A stretch of DNA of 64,000 nucleotides from an uncultured Alphaproteobacteria bacterium (GCA_902615845.1 CACMQS010000001.1:62001-126000), one strand, 5' to 3'. Shown: positions 21,099 to 32,294, numbered from the stretch's first letter. The notes: a model not told the origin generated them from the sequence alone. Translations and numbers: made by a program.

Positions 21099-21893
21099 TT
21101 AAATATATTCAAATTCAATTGAACCTAATTGATTAAAATCAGCTTTAATTTTACTTTTAGGATAAATTCTAAATGCTTTAGTGCAAGATCCAGAACTAAT
21201 AAACTGACCTTTAAGCATTGGCTCGCCTTTTTCTGCAAGATTGTTTATCAGCCAAAGAACTGCATTTAATGGATTATCCAATACATTTTTTGTATTTCCA
21301 GTATCAACAATTGTGTCATTTATTAATAAACTTACTTCAAAATCGTTAAGATCTACAAAATTATTTTTAATTAAATTTTCATCTCGTATCCAAAACTCTG
21401 AGGCTCCATTAGTTGATATTACATTTAATGCGCCAATCTCTGATAATGGTTTTCTAAATCTAAAATCAACTATTTCAACTGAACAAAATAAACCATCTAA
21501 TAAATAATCTAAGTCTTTAAATTTAAAAGGTGCTTGAGAAATATTTATATCATCTTTTATTCTAAAACTAATTTCTGGTTCAACATAGGGTTCAAAGAAA
21601 TTTTTAGAATTTAATAAATTAATTTTTTTTGAACTGTATCGATTAAATAGATTTCCATAGAAAGGTTCTTTTATATTCATTTGTTTCTGTGCAGCTAGAG
21701 ATGTGCATCCAATTTTTTTTCCAATACAGAAATTATCTTTTAGTTCTAAGTATCTAAGTTTTAAATTATCTTGAATTGCATAAGCTTCATCAATTGATTG
21801 AGGTGCTAGATTTTTTAAAGAACTTAAGCCAGTTTTATTCAATCTATGTTCAAATAAAATTTTTGATGCTTCTTGAATATTTTCTTTAATCAT
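21099..21893 (-). CDS. 2-keto-4-pentenoate hydratase-family protein
   Basis: FYGNLFNRY..., EPEISFRI..., GAKG-like FISSGSCTKAF; overall MhpD/HpaH-like. Confidence 0.75.
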   Translation of the reverse strand: MIKENIQEASKILFEHRLNKTGLSSLKNLAPQSIDEAYAIQDNLKLRYLELKDNFCIGKKIGCTSLAAQKQMNIKEPFYGNLFNRYSSKKINLLNSKNFFEPYVEPEISFRIKDDINISQAPFKFKDLDYLLDGLFCSVEIVDFRFRKPLSEIGALNVISTNGASEFWIRDENLIKNNFVDLNDFEVSLLINDTIVDTGNTKNVLDNPLNAVLWLINNLAEKGEPMLKGQFISSGSCTKAFRIYPKSKIKADFNQLGSIEFEYI

Positions 21894-22603
21894 ATACGAA
21901 TTGCATATTTGTTGATTTCTTCATAGATCTTTTGACATTCTTTATAAATATTTTCAAAATCTTTAGGTACTTTGTATTTTGTGTTCATTTTATTATTAAA
22001 TGTAGTCGTTGAAATTACATCTTGATACCAAACTTTAGACCAAATTCCATCAGTATCTCTATAGCCTCTTGGCCAATTAAGCATTTTTTGATCAAAATCT
22101 AAATTTAATTTTTGACACAAAATTTTTAAATACTTTTCAGGATTTGCTAATAAATAATCAGAGTTTATTACTATAGGCTCTTTTGAATTTAATAATTTAA
22201 AGATTTCATAAAGTTTTTTAAAACCTACATCTTGAATTGATTTTAAAGTATTTTTTTTTAAATATGAAACAATTACTTTTGCAGGGTCACGGATTAAAAA
22301 GCAATTTATACCTTTATCGATCCAATCTAAGCGTGTTTCTTCTAAAATATGATGAGTCATATGTTTTTGATAAAATATTTTATACTTATTATCTTCTTTA
22401 GTGATTAAATTAATAATCTCATCTTCATTGGTATGATAGTGATTTATAATTTCATCTTTCATTGGATGATTTAAGTTAGTTTTTTTTAAATAATATGCAT
22501 AGAAAGGCTCATCATAAACCTTTGTGTCCTTTCTATTTTCAAAAGATCTCATTAATGCAGTACTAATATTTCTAGGTCCAGACCAAACAAATAAATTTAT
22601 CAT
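21890..22603 (-). CDS. Sulfotransferase-like P-loop protein
   Basis: VWSGPRNISTALMRSFENRKDTKVYDEPFYAYYL; overlaps neighbour. Confidence 0.75.
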   Translation of the reverse strand: MINLFVWSGPRNISTALMRSFENRKDTKVYDEPFYAYYLKKTNLNHPMKDEIINHYHTNEDEIINLITKEDNKYKIFYQKHMTHHILEETRLDWIDKGINCFLIRDPAKVIVSYLKKNTLKSIQDVGFKKLYEIFKLLNSKEPIVINSDYLLANPEKYLKILCQKLNLDFDQKMLNWPRGYRDTDGIWSKVWYQDVISTTTFNNKMNTKYKVPKDFENIYKECQKIYEEINKYAIRI

Positions 22604-23494
22604 TTAAAATAAGTTATTATAAAAATTAGTTAATTCTTTAGTAATAGGATTTTTCTTTAATGAGTATTTTCTTTTATTTATTTGATTTACTGGTACAATT
22701 CCTGCGAAAGATCCTGTACAAAATGCTTCATCTGCATTTAAAACTTCGTTTAATTTAAAATTTTTTTCTTTTACTTTTATTTTATTTTTTTTACATATAT
22801 CTATAATTTTCTGTCTTGTAATTCCTGTAACACAATATTTTCCTGTTGAGGTAAAGACTGTCTTATTTTTTACAAAGAAGAAATGCGTACTATTATTCGT
22901 AGCAATATTTCCATTAATATCAAACATTAGTGCTTCATCAGCATTCTTTTTATTAGCCTCAATACATGCTAGTATACAATTTAATTTACTAAGTGAATTT
23001 ATTTGTGGATTTTGAACATTGATTGGCCCTCTAATAGTTTTTACTGTAACCAATTTTAATCCTTTTTTGTAAGCTTTAATATCTGGTTTTTTATATTCAG
23101 GTATTATGATTATTGTTGGTTTGGATATTGTAACTTTAGGTGATTGATAGGGTGTTGATTTAATACCCCTAGATACAATTATTCTTAAATGAACGTCTGT
23201 TTTCATTTTATTTATTTTGATAGTCTTTATTAGTGCTTCTGAAAGTTTTTTACGGGTCAAATGTATTTTTAAGTCAATAAGCTTTGCATCTTTATATAAC
23301 CTATCTAGATGTTCTTTAAGAAAAATGAAATTATTATTATGATATCTTAACGAATCCCAGATACCATCTCCAAGCATTGTAGAGGAATCAAAAACTGATA
23401 TTTTGGCATCTTTTCTTTTATAAAATTTTCCATTTATATAAATTTTAATATGTTTATTTCTTTTATCATCTACAAAATCATGACTTGAAACCAT
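22604..23494 (-). CDS. Class IV aminotransferase (branched-chain/D-amino acid aminotransferase-like)
   Basis: SKLNCILACIEANKKNADEALMFDINGNIATNNSTHFFFV, ITRQKIIDIC. Confidence 0.85.
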   Translation of the reverse strand: MVSSHDFVDDKRNKHIKIYINGKFYKRKDAKISVFDSSTMLGDGIWDSLRYHNNNFIFLKEHLDRLYKDAKLIDLKIHLTRKKLSEALIKTIKINKMKTDVHLRIIVSRGIKSTPYQSPKVTISKPTIIIIPEYKKPDIKAYKKGLKLVTVKTIRGPINVQNPQINSLSKLNCILACIEANKKNADEALMFDINGNIATNNSTHFFFVKNKTVFTSTGKYCVTGITRQKIIDICKKNKIKVKEKNFKLNEVLNADEAFCTGSFAGIVPVNQINKRKYSLKKNPITKELTNFYNNLF

Positions 23495-23612
23495 AATTAT
23501 TTTTATCTTAATAGCAAATATTGTCTACTCAATAATTTTATTAACTTTTATTGGAAATCAAAGAGTGACATGTGATCAAATTAATATAACCAATTAGAAA
23601 TTATCTTTTGTA

Positions 23613-24773
23613 ATGTTTAATAAAAATTTTATTGTTATTTGTATATCTTCTACAATTGCGGCTTTCCCACCTATGGCTGTAGTTTTATTAGGTGGAATTA
23701 TTACATCTCAGATAATGATGAAAGATTCATTAGCAACAGTGCCAATGACATTAATGATTATAGGTATAGCAATAAGTGCACCTATTGCCTCTAGGTTTAT
23801 GAGTATCTGGGGGAGACAGAAAGGATTTTTATTTTCATCTGTTTTAAGTTGCTTAGCTCTAATTATTTGTTCAATTGCAATTTATTTGGAAAATTTTTTT
23901 ATTTTTGCATTAGGTAATTTTTTAATAGGCAGCTCACAAGCTTTTATTCATCAGTATCGATTTGCTGCTTCTGAATCAGTCAAAAAAGAATTTATTCCAA
24001 GATCTATCTCAATTATATTATTATTAGGTATAGTTTCTGCATTACTTTCATCTAATTTTGCAGAATATTTTAAAGATTTTTTTCCAAGTTATTTATTTCT
24101 TGGTAGTTATATTTTCTTATCTTTTACAGCAATCATTCCTTTTTTTGTTCTACTTTTTTATGAGGAAACAAAAAATACTATTAATCAAAGTAAATTTGAA
24201 ATTGAAACTATTTTCAAACTTTTAAAAAATATTAAAATTATACAATCAATCGTAAGCGCTGGTCTTGGTTATTTTACAATGGCTATAATCATGACTGCTA
24301 CCCCTTTACATATGCATCTTGTTAATAAATTTACTTTATTTGAAACAAGTATAGTAATTCAACTTCACGTCATTGGTATGTTTTTACCCTCTTTATTTTC
24401 TGGAGATTTAATTAAAAGGTTTGGCAATACAAACATTATATATGCAGGAGTAATTATTTTGTTGTTAAGTATATTAACCAATACATTCTTTGATTTCTAT
24501 TATTCTTATATGCTAGGTTTAATACTACTTGGTATTGGCTGGAATTTTTTATTTGTTTCAGGCTCGAGTTTGTTAGTTGTATCTTATGAAGAAAAGGATA
24601 AATTTACAGCACAAGGTCTAAATGATTTTATCGTTTTTTCTACTCAAGGCATAGGATCATTATCAGCTGGTTTTCTTTTATATTTTTCAAATTGGACAGT
24701 TATAAATCTTTTATGTGTTCCTCTACTAATTATTGTTTTAGTAGTTTCTTTTATTTCATCAAGAAATAATTAA
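23613..24773 (+). CDS. MFS transporter
   Basis: 12-TM hydrophobic pattern, SRFMSIWGRQKGF loop. Confidence 0.85.
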   Translation: MFNKNFIVICISSTIAAFPPMAVVLLGGIITSQIMMKDSLATVPMTLMIIGIAISAPIASRFMSIWGRQKGFLFSSVLSCLALIICSIAIYLENFFIFALGNFLIGSSQAFIHQYRFAASESVKKEFIPRSISIILLLGIVSALLSSNFAEYFKDFFPSYLFLGSYIFLSFTAIIPFFVLLFYEETKNTINQSKFEIETIFKLLKNIKIIQSIVSAGLGYFTMAIIMTATPLHMHLVNKFTLFETSIVIQLHVIGMFLPSLFSGDLIKRFGNTNIIYAGVIILLLSILTNTFFDFYYSYMLGLILLGIGWNFLFVSGSSLLVVSYEEKDKFTAQGLNDFIVFSTQGIGSLSAGFLLYFSNWTVINLLCVPLLIIVLVVSFISSRNN

Positions 24774-24822
24774 ATTTGATAATTCACTTTTAAATAATAA
24801 ATTTTTCACTATAGTTATTATT

Positions 24823-25683
24823 ATGAGCAATGTAGGTTTTATAGGTGTCGGCTATATGGGTTATGGAATGGCTAAAAATTTATTAAAAAAACATAATGTA
24901 TTTATTTATGCTCATAAAAATAGAAAACCTATAAACAAATTAAAAAAGATTGGGGCTATAGAATTAAAATCATATAATGAAATCAATAAACAAAAACTTG
25001 ATTGTTTAATGATATGTGTAACTAATACACCAGTAGCATTAAATGTTGCCAAAAAAATTAAACAAGAACTTAATAGTAAAACACTTGTAATCGATTTAAC
25101 AACGCATAACAAAAATGGTGCTTTAAAAATGGATAAAATTTTTAAATCAAAAAAAATAAGTTATAATTTTTGTGGAGTTATGGGAGGCCCAGTTCAAAGT
25201 GAGCAGGGTATATTAGGTGGAATTTATGGAGGTAAAAAAAGTAATTTTTTAAAATGTAAAAAATTTCTTAATTCTTTTTGTAAGTCTGTTTTTAATTTTG
25301 GTGATGTATCAAAGGCATCTTCTGCAAAATTATTATCTAACTTTTTATCATTAATGACTACCACTAGTGTTATTGAATTTTTTAAATCTGCAAAAAAACT
25401 AGATATTAATATTAAACTTTTATGTGATGTTGCTAGATTAGGTTCAGGAAATTCAGGAGCTTTGGATAGAATTGCAGATAAAGCTATAAAAGGTAATTAT
25501 AAAGGATATGTTTTTTCTGTAGATAATACATACAAAGATTTAAATTATATTAATGACCTTGTTTCAGACTTACCAAATGCCAATAAACTCTCAAAAATGG
25601 CAAAATCATTCTACAAACAAGCTTCAAAAAAAGGATTTGGAGATTTACTAGTTAGTGAATTAATCAATAAGGAAAAATATTAA
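24823..25683 (+). CDS. NAD(P)-dependent beta-hydroxyacid dehydrogenase (3-hydroxyisobutyrate dehydrogenase-like)
   Basis: VGFIGVGYMGYGMAKNLLKK Rossmann, GVMGGPVQSEQG. Confidence 0.85.
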   Translation: MSNVGFIGVGYMGYGMAKNLLKKHNVFIYAHKNRKPINKLKKIGAIELKSYNEINKQKLDCLMICVTNTPVALNVAKKIKQELNSKTLVIDLTTHNKNGALKMDKIFKSKKISYNFCGVMGGPVQSEQGILGGIYGGKKSNFLKCKKFLNSFCKSVFNFGDVSKASSAKLLSNFLSLMTTTSVIEFFKSAKKLDINIKLLCDVARLGSGNSGALDRIADKAIKGNYKGYVFSVDNTYKDLNYINDLVSDLPNANKLSKMAKSFYKQASKKGFGDLLVSELINKEKY

Positions 25684-25686
25684 TAA

Positions 25687-25857
25687 ATGGATAAGCTAGT
25701 TCCAATTATTTATATGATTGGGGTTCTTTTATTGGTTTTACCGTCTTTCTTAAGCTCGAATAATAATCTAAAAACTTTTTTTACAAATTTATCTATTTGG
25801 GTAGCTATAGTATTGGTTGTTTTATCTATTTACTTTGCTTACAATTATTTTCTTTGA
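25687..25857 (+). CDS. Small two-TM membrane protein (56 aa, not in supplied ORF track)
   Basis: Own translation MDKLVPIIYMIGVLLLVLPSFLSSNNNLKTFFTNLSIWVAIVLVVLSIYFAYNYFL*; follows the upstream CDS by 3 bp. Confidence 0.6.
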   Translation: MDKLVPIIYMIGVLLLVLPSFLSSNNNLKTFFTNLSIWVAIVLVVLSIYFAYNYFL

Positions 25858-25925
25858 TTCATTAAATCAAATTTAATTTATTTAGATGTAGACTAATTTA
25901 ATACAAATATTTATACGAGTCTTCC

Positions 25926-27035
25926 ATGCCCAATCAATTAGTAGCTAAATCAAGAAGGTTGAGAAGTACTATTTATTCTTCCAGAATTGAAAGACAGGGT
26001 GTTACTTCTTATACAATATACAATCATATGTTACTTCCTGCAGGTTTTGAGGGAAGTCTTGAAGAAACATATAACCATTTAAAAAATTATGTTCAAATAT
26101 GGGATGTAGCAGCTGAAAGACAAATAGAAATTAAAGGTAAGGACGCTTATCAATTAGTTCAATTAATGACTTGTAGGGATTTAAGTAAGGCTAAAGAAGG
26201 CAAATGTTATTATTGTCCAATAATTGATGAAAATGGGGGAATGATTAATGATCCCGTAGTACTTAAATTTAACAATGAAAAATGGTGGATTTCAATTGCT
26301 GATTCAGACGTAATGTTATTTGCTAAAGGTCTTGCTATAGGGAAAAATTTTGAAGTTTCTATTACTGAACCTGATGTAAATATTATGGCTGTACAAGGTC
26401 CGAAGGCTTTTGATTTGTTAGAGAAAGTTTTTGGTAAAGAAATTTTAGAATTAAAATTTTATAATTTTAAATATTTTAATTTTAAAAATACCAAACATTT
26501 AATTGCTAGATCTGGTTGGTCAAAACAGGGCGGAGTAGAAATTTATGTGGAAGATACTAAAGCAGGTTTAGAATTATACGATTTATTATTTGAAGAAGGT
26601 AAAGAGCTTAAAGTTAAACCAGGTTGCCCTCATTTAATTGAAAGAATTGAAGGTGCGTTACTCTCTTATGGTAACGATATGGATATAAATGATAATCCAT
26701 TTGAATGTGGATTAGATAAATTTGTTAATCTAGAAAATGATATTAAATTTCTTGGAAAAGAAAATTTAATTAAAATTAAAGAAAAAGGAATTAATAAAAA
26801 ATTAATGGGAGTAAAGATTAATATTGATAAAATTAATCTAAGATCAGCAATTCACTTAACAATTGGTGATAAAATAATTGGCGAAATTAGATCTGCAGTC
26901 TTTTCACCTACATTTAACATGGTGATTGGAATTGCAATGATAAATAAACCATACTTTTTAACTAAAGATAAATTTGATATCATTATTGAAAATAAAAAAT
27001 ACAAAGGAGAAATTTGCGATATTCCATTCGTATAA
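25926..27035 (+). CDS. dmdA: Aminomethyltransferase-family protein, likely DMSP demethylase (DmdA-like)
   Basis: Resembles SAR11 DmdA: SRRLRxTxxSSRIExxGV, [52 protein letters not shown]...WWISIADSD. Confidence 0.75.
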   Translation: MPNQLVAKSRRLRSTIYSSRIERQGVTSYTIYNHMLLPAGFEGSLEETYNHLKNYVQIWDVAAERQIEIKGKDAYQLVQLMTCRDLSKAKEGKCYYCPIIDENGGMINDPVVLKFNNEKWWISIADSDVMLFAKGLAIGKNFEVSITEPDVNIMAVQGPKAFDLLEKVFGKEILELKFYNFKYFNFKNTKHLIARSGWSKQGGVEIYVEDTKAGLELYDLLFEEGKELKVKPGCPHLIERIEGALLSYGNDMDINDNPFECGLDKFVNLENDIKFLGKENLIKIKEKGINKKLMGVKINIDKINLRSAIHLTIGDKIIGEIRSAVFSPTFNMVIGIAMINKPYFLTKDKFDIIIENKKYKGEICDIPFV

Positions 27036-27038
27036 CTT

Positions 27039-27926
27039 ATGAATAATAATGTAAAAGCTATTATTTTAGCTTTAGTTGCTTCTGTATCAGGGGTAATAAT
27101 GAACGTTCTTATTAAATTTTCCCTTCAGGATATAAATGTATTTACTGCTGGATTTTTAAGATTTTTTTTTGGATTTATTTTAATTCTTCCTTTTATTTTT
27201 TATTCTAAATTAGAAAATTTTAAGACACCAAATTTAAAAATTCATTTAACAAGAGGTATTTTAAATATACCAATGATGTTGTTAGGTTTTTCGGCACTTC
27301 AATTTATACCTTTAGAACAAATTAAAGCTATTTCATTTGTTACTCCTATAATCGTTGTTGTTTTAAGTGTTATATTTTTAAAAGAAAAAATTTATTTAAT
27401 TCGTATTGGAGCGTTGATAATTGGTTTAATTGGAGTTTTTGTAATATTAAGACCAGGTATTGTTCCTATTAATGTAGGAGCATATTTGGTCTTATGCTCT
27501 TGTTCAATTTGGTCAGTAGTTGTTATAATTACCAAATTTGCAGCAAGAGTTGACAGTGCATTCACAATATTATCTTACCAGTACACTTTGGTAACATTTT
27601 TATCATTTCCAATTGCTTTATATTTTTGGCAATCACCATCATCACAAACTTTAATTTATTTAATATTTGCTGGTATAGCTGGAACAATAGTACATCTTTG
27701 TATTAATACGGCTTATAAATTAACAGATCTTTCTGTTTTACAACCTGTTAACTTTTCTCGATTATTAATAGCATCATTATTTGGTTTTTTAATCTTTGAT
27801 GAAATACCTGATATTTGGACAATTATTGGAGGATTAATAATTTTTTCATCTATACTAATTATTACTTATAGAGAAAATTATCTAAAAAAAGATATAGCAA
27901 AGCAATCAATTCCAGTTAAGCTTTAA
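27039..27926 (+). CDS. EamA/DMT-family transporter
   Basis: 10-TM, two EamA repeats; FLRFFFGFILILPF, LEQIKAISFVTPIIVV. Confidence 0.88.
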   Translation: MNNNVKAIILALVASVSGVIMNVLIKFSLQDINVFTAGFLRFFFGFILILPFIFYSKLENFKTPNLKIHLTRGILNIPMMLLGFSALQFIPLEQIKAISFVTPIIVVVLSVIFLKEKIYLIRIGALIIGLIGVFVILRPGIVPINVGAYLVLCSCSIWSVVVIITKFAARVDSAFTILSYQYTLVTFLSFPIALYFWQSPSSQTLIYLIFAGIAGTIVHLCINTAYKLTDLSVLQPVNFSRLLIASLFGFLIFDEIPDIWTIIGGLIIFSSILIITYRENYLKKDIAKQSIPVKL

Positions 27927-27931
27927 AATTT

Positions 27932-28819
27932 ATGAATAATAATATCAAAGCTGTTCTATTAACAATTTCAGCATCATTCTTTGCAGTGTTGATGGAGGCG
28001 TTAATTAAAGCGGCACAATATGATTCAAATGTATATACCATAGGTTTTTTTAGATTTTTTTTTGGTTTTTTAATAATTCTTCCTTATTTAGTAATCAAAA
28101 AATTTAACACATATAAAACTAAAAATTTAAAGTTTTACATTATTAGAGGTGCTTTTAACATACCTGTGATGATCTTAGGTTTTGGTGCATTAGTCTATGT
28201 TCCTTTAGAACAATTTAAAGCTATGCATTTTTTAAGTCCAATAATTGTTGTACTTTTGAGTTTTATTATTTTTAGAGAGCAAATATATAGATTTAGAATT
28301 TTTGCTTTAATAATTGGTTTCTTAGGAATGTTAATTATTGTGAGGCCTGGTTATGTTGATTTTAATATTGGCACTATAATGATTCTAGTTTCATTAACTT
28401 TTTGGTCATTTATAATTATTTTATCAAAATTTGTATCTAAAGATGATTCTCCTATTACAATGGTAACTTATCAATACACTTTAATGACTATTTTCGCTTT
28501 TCCTTTAGCAATTTATTTTTGGCAAATGCCATCCTTAATATCTATATTACTTGTATTTATTGCTGCAGCATCGGGAACAATACTGCATTTATGTCTTGGA
28601 TTGGCTTATAAATATGCTGACTTATCTGTAACTCAACCAATTTGGTTTACAGGTTTAATATTTGGCTCAGGATTTGGTTATTTTGTTTTTAATGAAATAC
28701 CGGATTTTTGGACTTGGATAGGAGGAATAGTTGTTTTTAGTTCTGTTTTAGTAATAACTTATTTTGAAAAAAATAAAGAAGAAAAAAACAAAAAAAATAT
28801 TTTAAGTTCTGTAGAATAG
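27932..28819 (+). CDS. EamA/DMT-family transporter (tandem paralogue)
   Basis: Colinear similarity to 27039..27926 (FFRFFFGFLIILPYL, LEQFKAMHFLSPIIVV). Confidence 0.88.
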   Translation: MNNNIKAVLLTISASFFAVLMEALIKAAQYDSNVYTIGFFRFFFGFLIILPYLVIKKFNTYKTKNLKFYIIRGAFNIPVMILGFGALVYVPLEQFKAMHFLSPIIVVLLSFIIFREQIYRFRIFALIIGFLGMLIIVRPGYVDFNIGTIMILVSLTFWSFIIILSKFVSKDDSPITMVTYQYTLMTIFAFPLAIYFWQMPSLISILLVFIAAASGTILHLCLGLAYKYADLSVTQPIWFTGLIFGSGFGYFVFNEIPDFWTWIGGIVVFSSVLVITYFEKNKEEKNKKNILSSVE

Positions 28820-28839
28820 TATTTAATATTAGAATATTT

Positions 28840-30816
28840 ATGGAACTTGACAAAGTAAGAATTAATCATGGCTTTTGGAAAAAACGTAAAGATTTAAACA
28901 TTAATTCATCATTTTATGCAGTATTAAATTCTTTTAAAAAATCTGGAAGAATTCGAGCACTAACAAATGAACATTATAGCAATCAAAAACCTCATATATT
29001 TTGGGAGTCAGATTTAGCAAAATTAATGGAAGGTGCATTTTTTACAATGCAACAAAAAAAAAATAAAAAATTATTAGAAATTTGTAATTTAATAATAGAT
29101 AAAATCATTTCTAATCAAGAGAAGAATGGTTACTTAAATTTTTATTTTTCTTTTCATGAGCCTAAAAATAAATTTACTAATTTAAGAGATAGACACGAAT
29201 TATATTGTGCTGGACATCTATTAGAGTCTGCAATAGAGCATTGTAAGGCTACTGGTGATAAAAGATTTTTTAATTCTATAGAAAAATATGTAGACCATAT
29301 AATTTCAATATTTGGAAAAGCAAAAGGAAAAAAAAGAGGATATCCTGGACACCAAGAAATCGAATTAGCTCTAATAAAAGCATATAATTTTACAAAAAAG
29401 AAAAAGTTTCTTAATCTAGCTACATATTTTATAGATGAGAGAGGGACCGATAATAAAAATAATAAACATTACTTTATAGAAGAAAGAAAAAAAATTTTAA
29501 AAAAAGAGGTTGATTTTGATCCATCAAACTTGCCTGCATCAATTAGGGATTTACTCAATTTTGGTCCAGATCCTCATGGTACTACATCAGGTAAATTAGG
29601 AGATTTACAAGGAAGTGTTTTTAGAGATTTAGAATATTGGCAATCACATTTAGAGCCAATTAATCAAAATACTGCAGAGGGTCATTCTGTTAGAGCTCTA
29701 TATATGTTTACAGCTATGGCTGATTTAGCAAGAATAAATAAAAATAAAAAATTGCTTAAAACTTGTAAAACTTTATGGAGAAATATTGTTGATAAAAGAA
29801 TGTACATCCATAGTGGCGTAGGTAGTGCGCATATTGGAGAAAGATTTAGTTTTGACTATGATTTACCAAACGATATGGCCTATGCTGAAACTTGTGCAAC
29901 AATTGCATTAATCTATTTTGCAAATCGACTTTCCAAAACTGAACTTAATAGTGAGTACGCTGATATAATTGAAAATAGTTTATACAATTTATTATTAGCT
30001 AGCACATCTCAAGATGGAAAAGGTTTCTTTTATGATAATTACTTAGAATGTAATCCTGGCTTTTTGCATTTTCAACAAAGACGACACGGTGTTAGAGATG
30101 AATACCATACCTGTTCTTGTTGCCCACCAAATATTACTCGATTTATAGCGAGTATGGATATGTATATTTATAATGAATATAGAAATAGTCTAGTTGTGGA
30201 TCAGTATATTTCATCTGAGTTAAATATATTAGAGGGTGAGCAAGGATTGAAATTAAATCAAATAAGTGATTTTCCTGAAAAAGGCTATTCTAAAATTAAT
30301 ATTTTACAATCCAATAACAAAAAATCATATATTTATTTTCGTATTCCTTCGTGGGACAAAAATATGAAAATATTTATTAATAATAAAAAAATAAAGTATG
30401 AAATATTTAATGGTTATGCAAAAATTAAATATCTTTGGAAAAAGGGGGATAAAATTGAATTATTTTTTAATTTTGAACCAAGACTAGTTCGAACAAATCC
30501 AAATGTTAGATATAATATAAGAAAAGCTTGTTTGTTCAGAGGTCCAGTTCTTTATTGTCTAGAGGAAAAAGATAATGGAAAGAACTTAAATAAATTCATG
30601 TTGGATTCTTCAAATAATATAACTGAAAAAAATATAAATATTAATTCACAAAAAATTGTTTCATTATTAACAAAGGGTTATTTATATAAAGATACAAAAA
30701 AACTGTATTTAAATGATAAACCTAAGTATTCTAAAATAAATATTAAATTTATTCCATATTATAAATGGTCTAATAGAGGAGAAAATGAAATGTTAGTTTG
30801 GGTTAATGAAATATAA
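28840..30816 (+). CDS. Glycoside hydrolase family 127-like (beta-L-arabinofuranosidase/DUF1680)
   Basis: GHQEIELAL, SVRALYMFTAMADLA, YAETCATIALIYFANRL, CSCCPPNITRFIASM. Confidence 0.88.
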   Translation: MELDKVRINHGFWKKRKDLNINSSFYAVLNSFKKSGRIRALTNEHYSNQKPHIFWESDLAKLMEGAFFTMQQKKNKKLLEICNLIIDKIISNQEKNGYLNFYFSFHEPKNKFTNLRDRHELYCAGHLLESAIEHCKATGDKRFFNSIEKYVDHIISIFGKAKGKKRGYPGHQEIELALIKAYNFTKKKKFLNLATYFIDERGTDNKNNKHYFIEERKKILKKEVDFDPSNLPASIRDLLNFGPDPHGTTSGKLGDLQGSVFRDLEYWQSHLEPINQNTAEGHSVRALYMFTAMADLARINKNKKLLKTCKTLWRNIVDKRMYIHSGVGSAHIGERFSFDYDLPNDMAYAETCATIALIYFANRLSKTELNSEYADIIENSLYNLLLASTSQDGKGFFYDNYLECNPGFLHFQQRRHGVRDEYHTCSCCPPNITRFIASMDMYIYNEYRNSLVVDQYISSELNILEGEQGLKLNQISDFPEKGYSKINILQSNNKKSYIYFRIPSWDKNMKIFINNKKIKYEIFNGYAKIKYLWKKGDKIELFFNFEPRLVRTNPNVRYNIRKACLFRGPVLYCLEEKDNGKNLNKFMLDSSNNITEKNININSQKIVSLLTKGYLYKDTKKLYLNDKPKYSKINIKFIPYYKWSNRGENEMLVWVNEI

Positions 30817-31720
30817 ATATTTTGGAATGTGGCCTGTTGCACCCACTCCATTTCACGATAATGGGGAGGTAGACTATGATGGGATGGGAAGAGTTTTGGA
30901 ATGTATGATTGATCAAAAAGTTCAGGGAATATGCATTCTTGCTAATTACTCTGAACAATTTTTACTCTCAGATGATGAAAGAGAAAAATTAACAAAACTT
31001 TGTATGAAAAAAATTGATGGTAGAGTTAAAACAATTGTTACTGTCTCTCATTTTGCTACTGACATTGTGCGACCTCGAGCAGAATTAGCAAAATCACTGG
31101 GCGCTGATATTATAATGATGATGCCTCCTTATCATGGTTCATTGTTAAAGGGTAATCCAGATCAAATATTTGAACAGTTTAATGAAATTTCTAAAGTTGG
31201 TATACCAATTATGATACAAGATGCACCTTTATCTGGAATTGAGCTTTCCGTACCCCTTCTTACAAAAATGATCAATGAAATTGAACAACTAACATGCTTT
31301 AAAATTGAAAGTGCTAATGCAGCATCAAAAATAAGAGCTCTTATAAAAAATTGCAGTTCTAGATTAGATGCACCTTTTGATGGTGAAGAAAGTATTACTT
31401 TATATGCGGACTTAGAAGCTGGAATTTCTGGTAGTATGAGCTCAGCATTACTTCCCGAAAAAATAGCTCCAGTAATTGATCAATTTTGGAATAATGAAAA
31501 AGATAAAGCTGAAGAAGTCTATAACAGTATTCTTCCTTTAATAAATTTTGAAAACAGACAATGTGGTTTCAGAGCTACTAAAACAGTAATGAAAGAGGGT
31601 GGTGTAATAAAATCAGATTTTTGCAGAGATCCTATCAAGCCTTTAGATTTAGATACAAAAAAATTATTACTTAATTTTGCTAAAAGATATGATTTACTTA
31701 CTTATAAATGGGGTAAATAG
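30806..31720 (+). CDS. DapA-superfamily aldolase/dehydratase
   Basis: GMWPVAPTPFHDNGEVDYDGM, GADIIMMMPPYH, CFKIES Schiff-base region. Confidence 0.85.
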   Translation: MKYKYFGMWPVAPTPFHDNGEVDYDGMGRVLECMIDQKVQGICILANYSEQFLLSDDEREKLTKLCMKKIDGRVKTIVTVSHFATDIVRPRAELAKSLGADIIMMMPPYHGSLLKGNPDQIFEQFNEISKVGIPIMIQDAPLSGIELSVPLLTKMINEIEQLTCFKIESANAASKIRALIKNCSSRLDAPFDGEESITLYADLEAGISGSMSSALLPEKIAPVIDQFWNNEKDKAEEVYNSILPLINFENRQCGFRATKTVMKEGGVIKSDFCRDPIKPLDLDTKKLLLNFAKRYDLLTYKWGK

Positions 31721-31764
31721 TAAAATTTAATTGACAAATATTATTTAAAAATTACTTATTAATA

Positions 31765-32283
31765 ATGCGTAGCGTATTTGAAGGTTTACTTGAAAGAGCA
31801 ATGTTTTCGAGCAGATGGGCATTAGCTCCTGTTTATGTTGCTCTATGTCTTACTTTACTAGTCATCACATATAAAGTTATCGCGTTATTCATTTATGAGA
31901 TTACACACTTAAATGAACTAACGTTAAATGAACTTCTTGTATTTGTATTACATATTGTTGACTTAGCTCTTGTTGGCAATTTAGTTTTAATGGTGATATT
32001 TGCAGGCTATGAAAATTTTGTTTCAAAAATTGATATCGCAAATCAGTCTGAAGATAAGCCAGAGTGGATGGGTAAACTAGATTTTTCAGGTTTAAAATTA
32101 AAACTTATTGCCTCAATCGTTGCCATTTCAAGTATCGGTTTGCTAGAAGCTTTTATCGATGTTGGTTCAAAAACATCAGAAGAAATTTACTTAATGATAT
32201 TTATTCATGCTGTATTTATTTTATCAGGTTTAGTTATAGCAATAATGGATTATATTAGCGGAATTACTAAACATCACCCATAA
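31765..32283 (+). CDS. UPF0114 (YqhA-like) membrane protein
   Basis: LERAMFSSRWALAPVYVAL, DLALVGNLVLMVIFAGYENFVSKI. Confidence 0.9.
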   Translation: MRSVFEGLLERAMFSSRWALAPVYVALCLTLLVITYKVIALFIYEITHLNELTLNELLVFVLHIVDLALVGNLVLMVIFAGYENFVSKIDIANQSEDKPEWMGKLDFSGLKLKLIASIVAISSIGLLEAFIDVGSKTSEEIYLMIFIHAVFILSGLVIAIMDYISGITKHHP

Positions 32284-32294
32284 TTTAAAAAATA

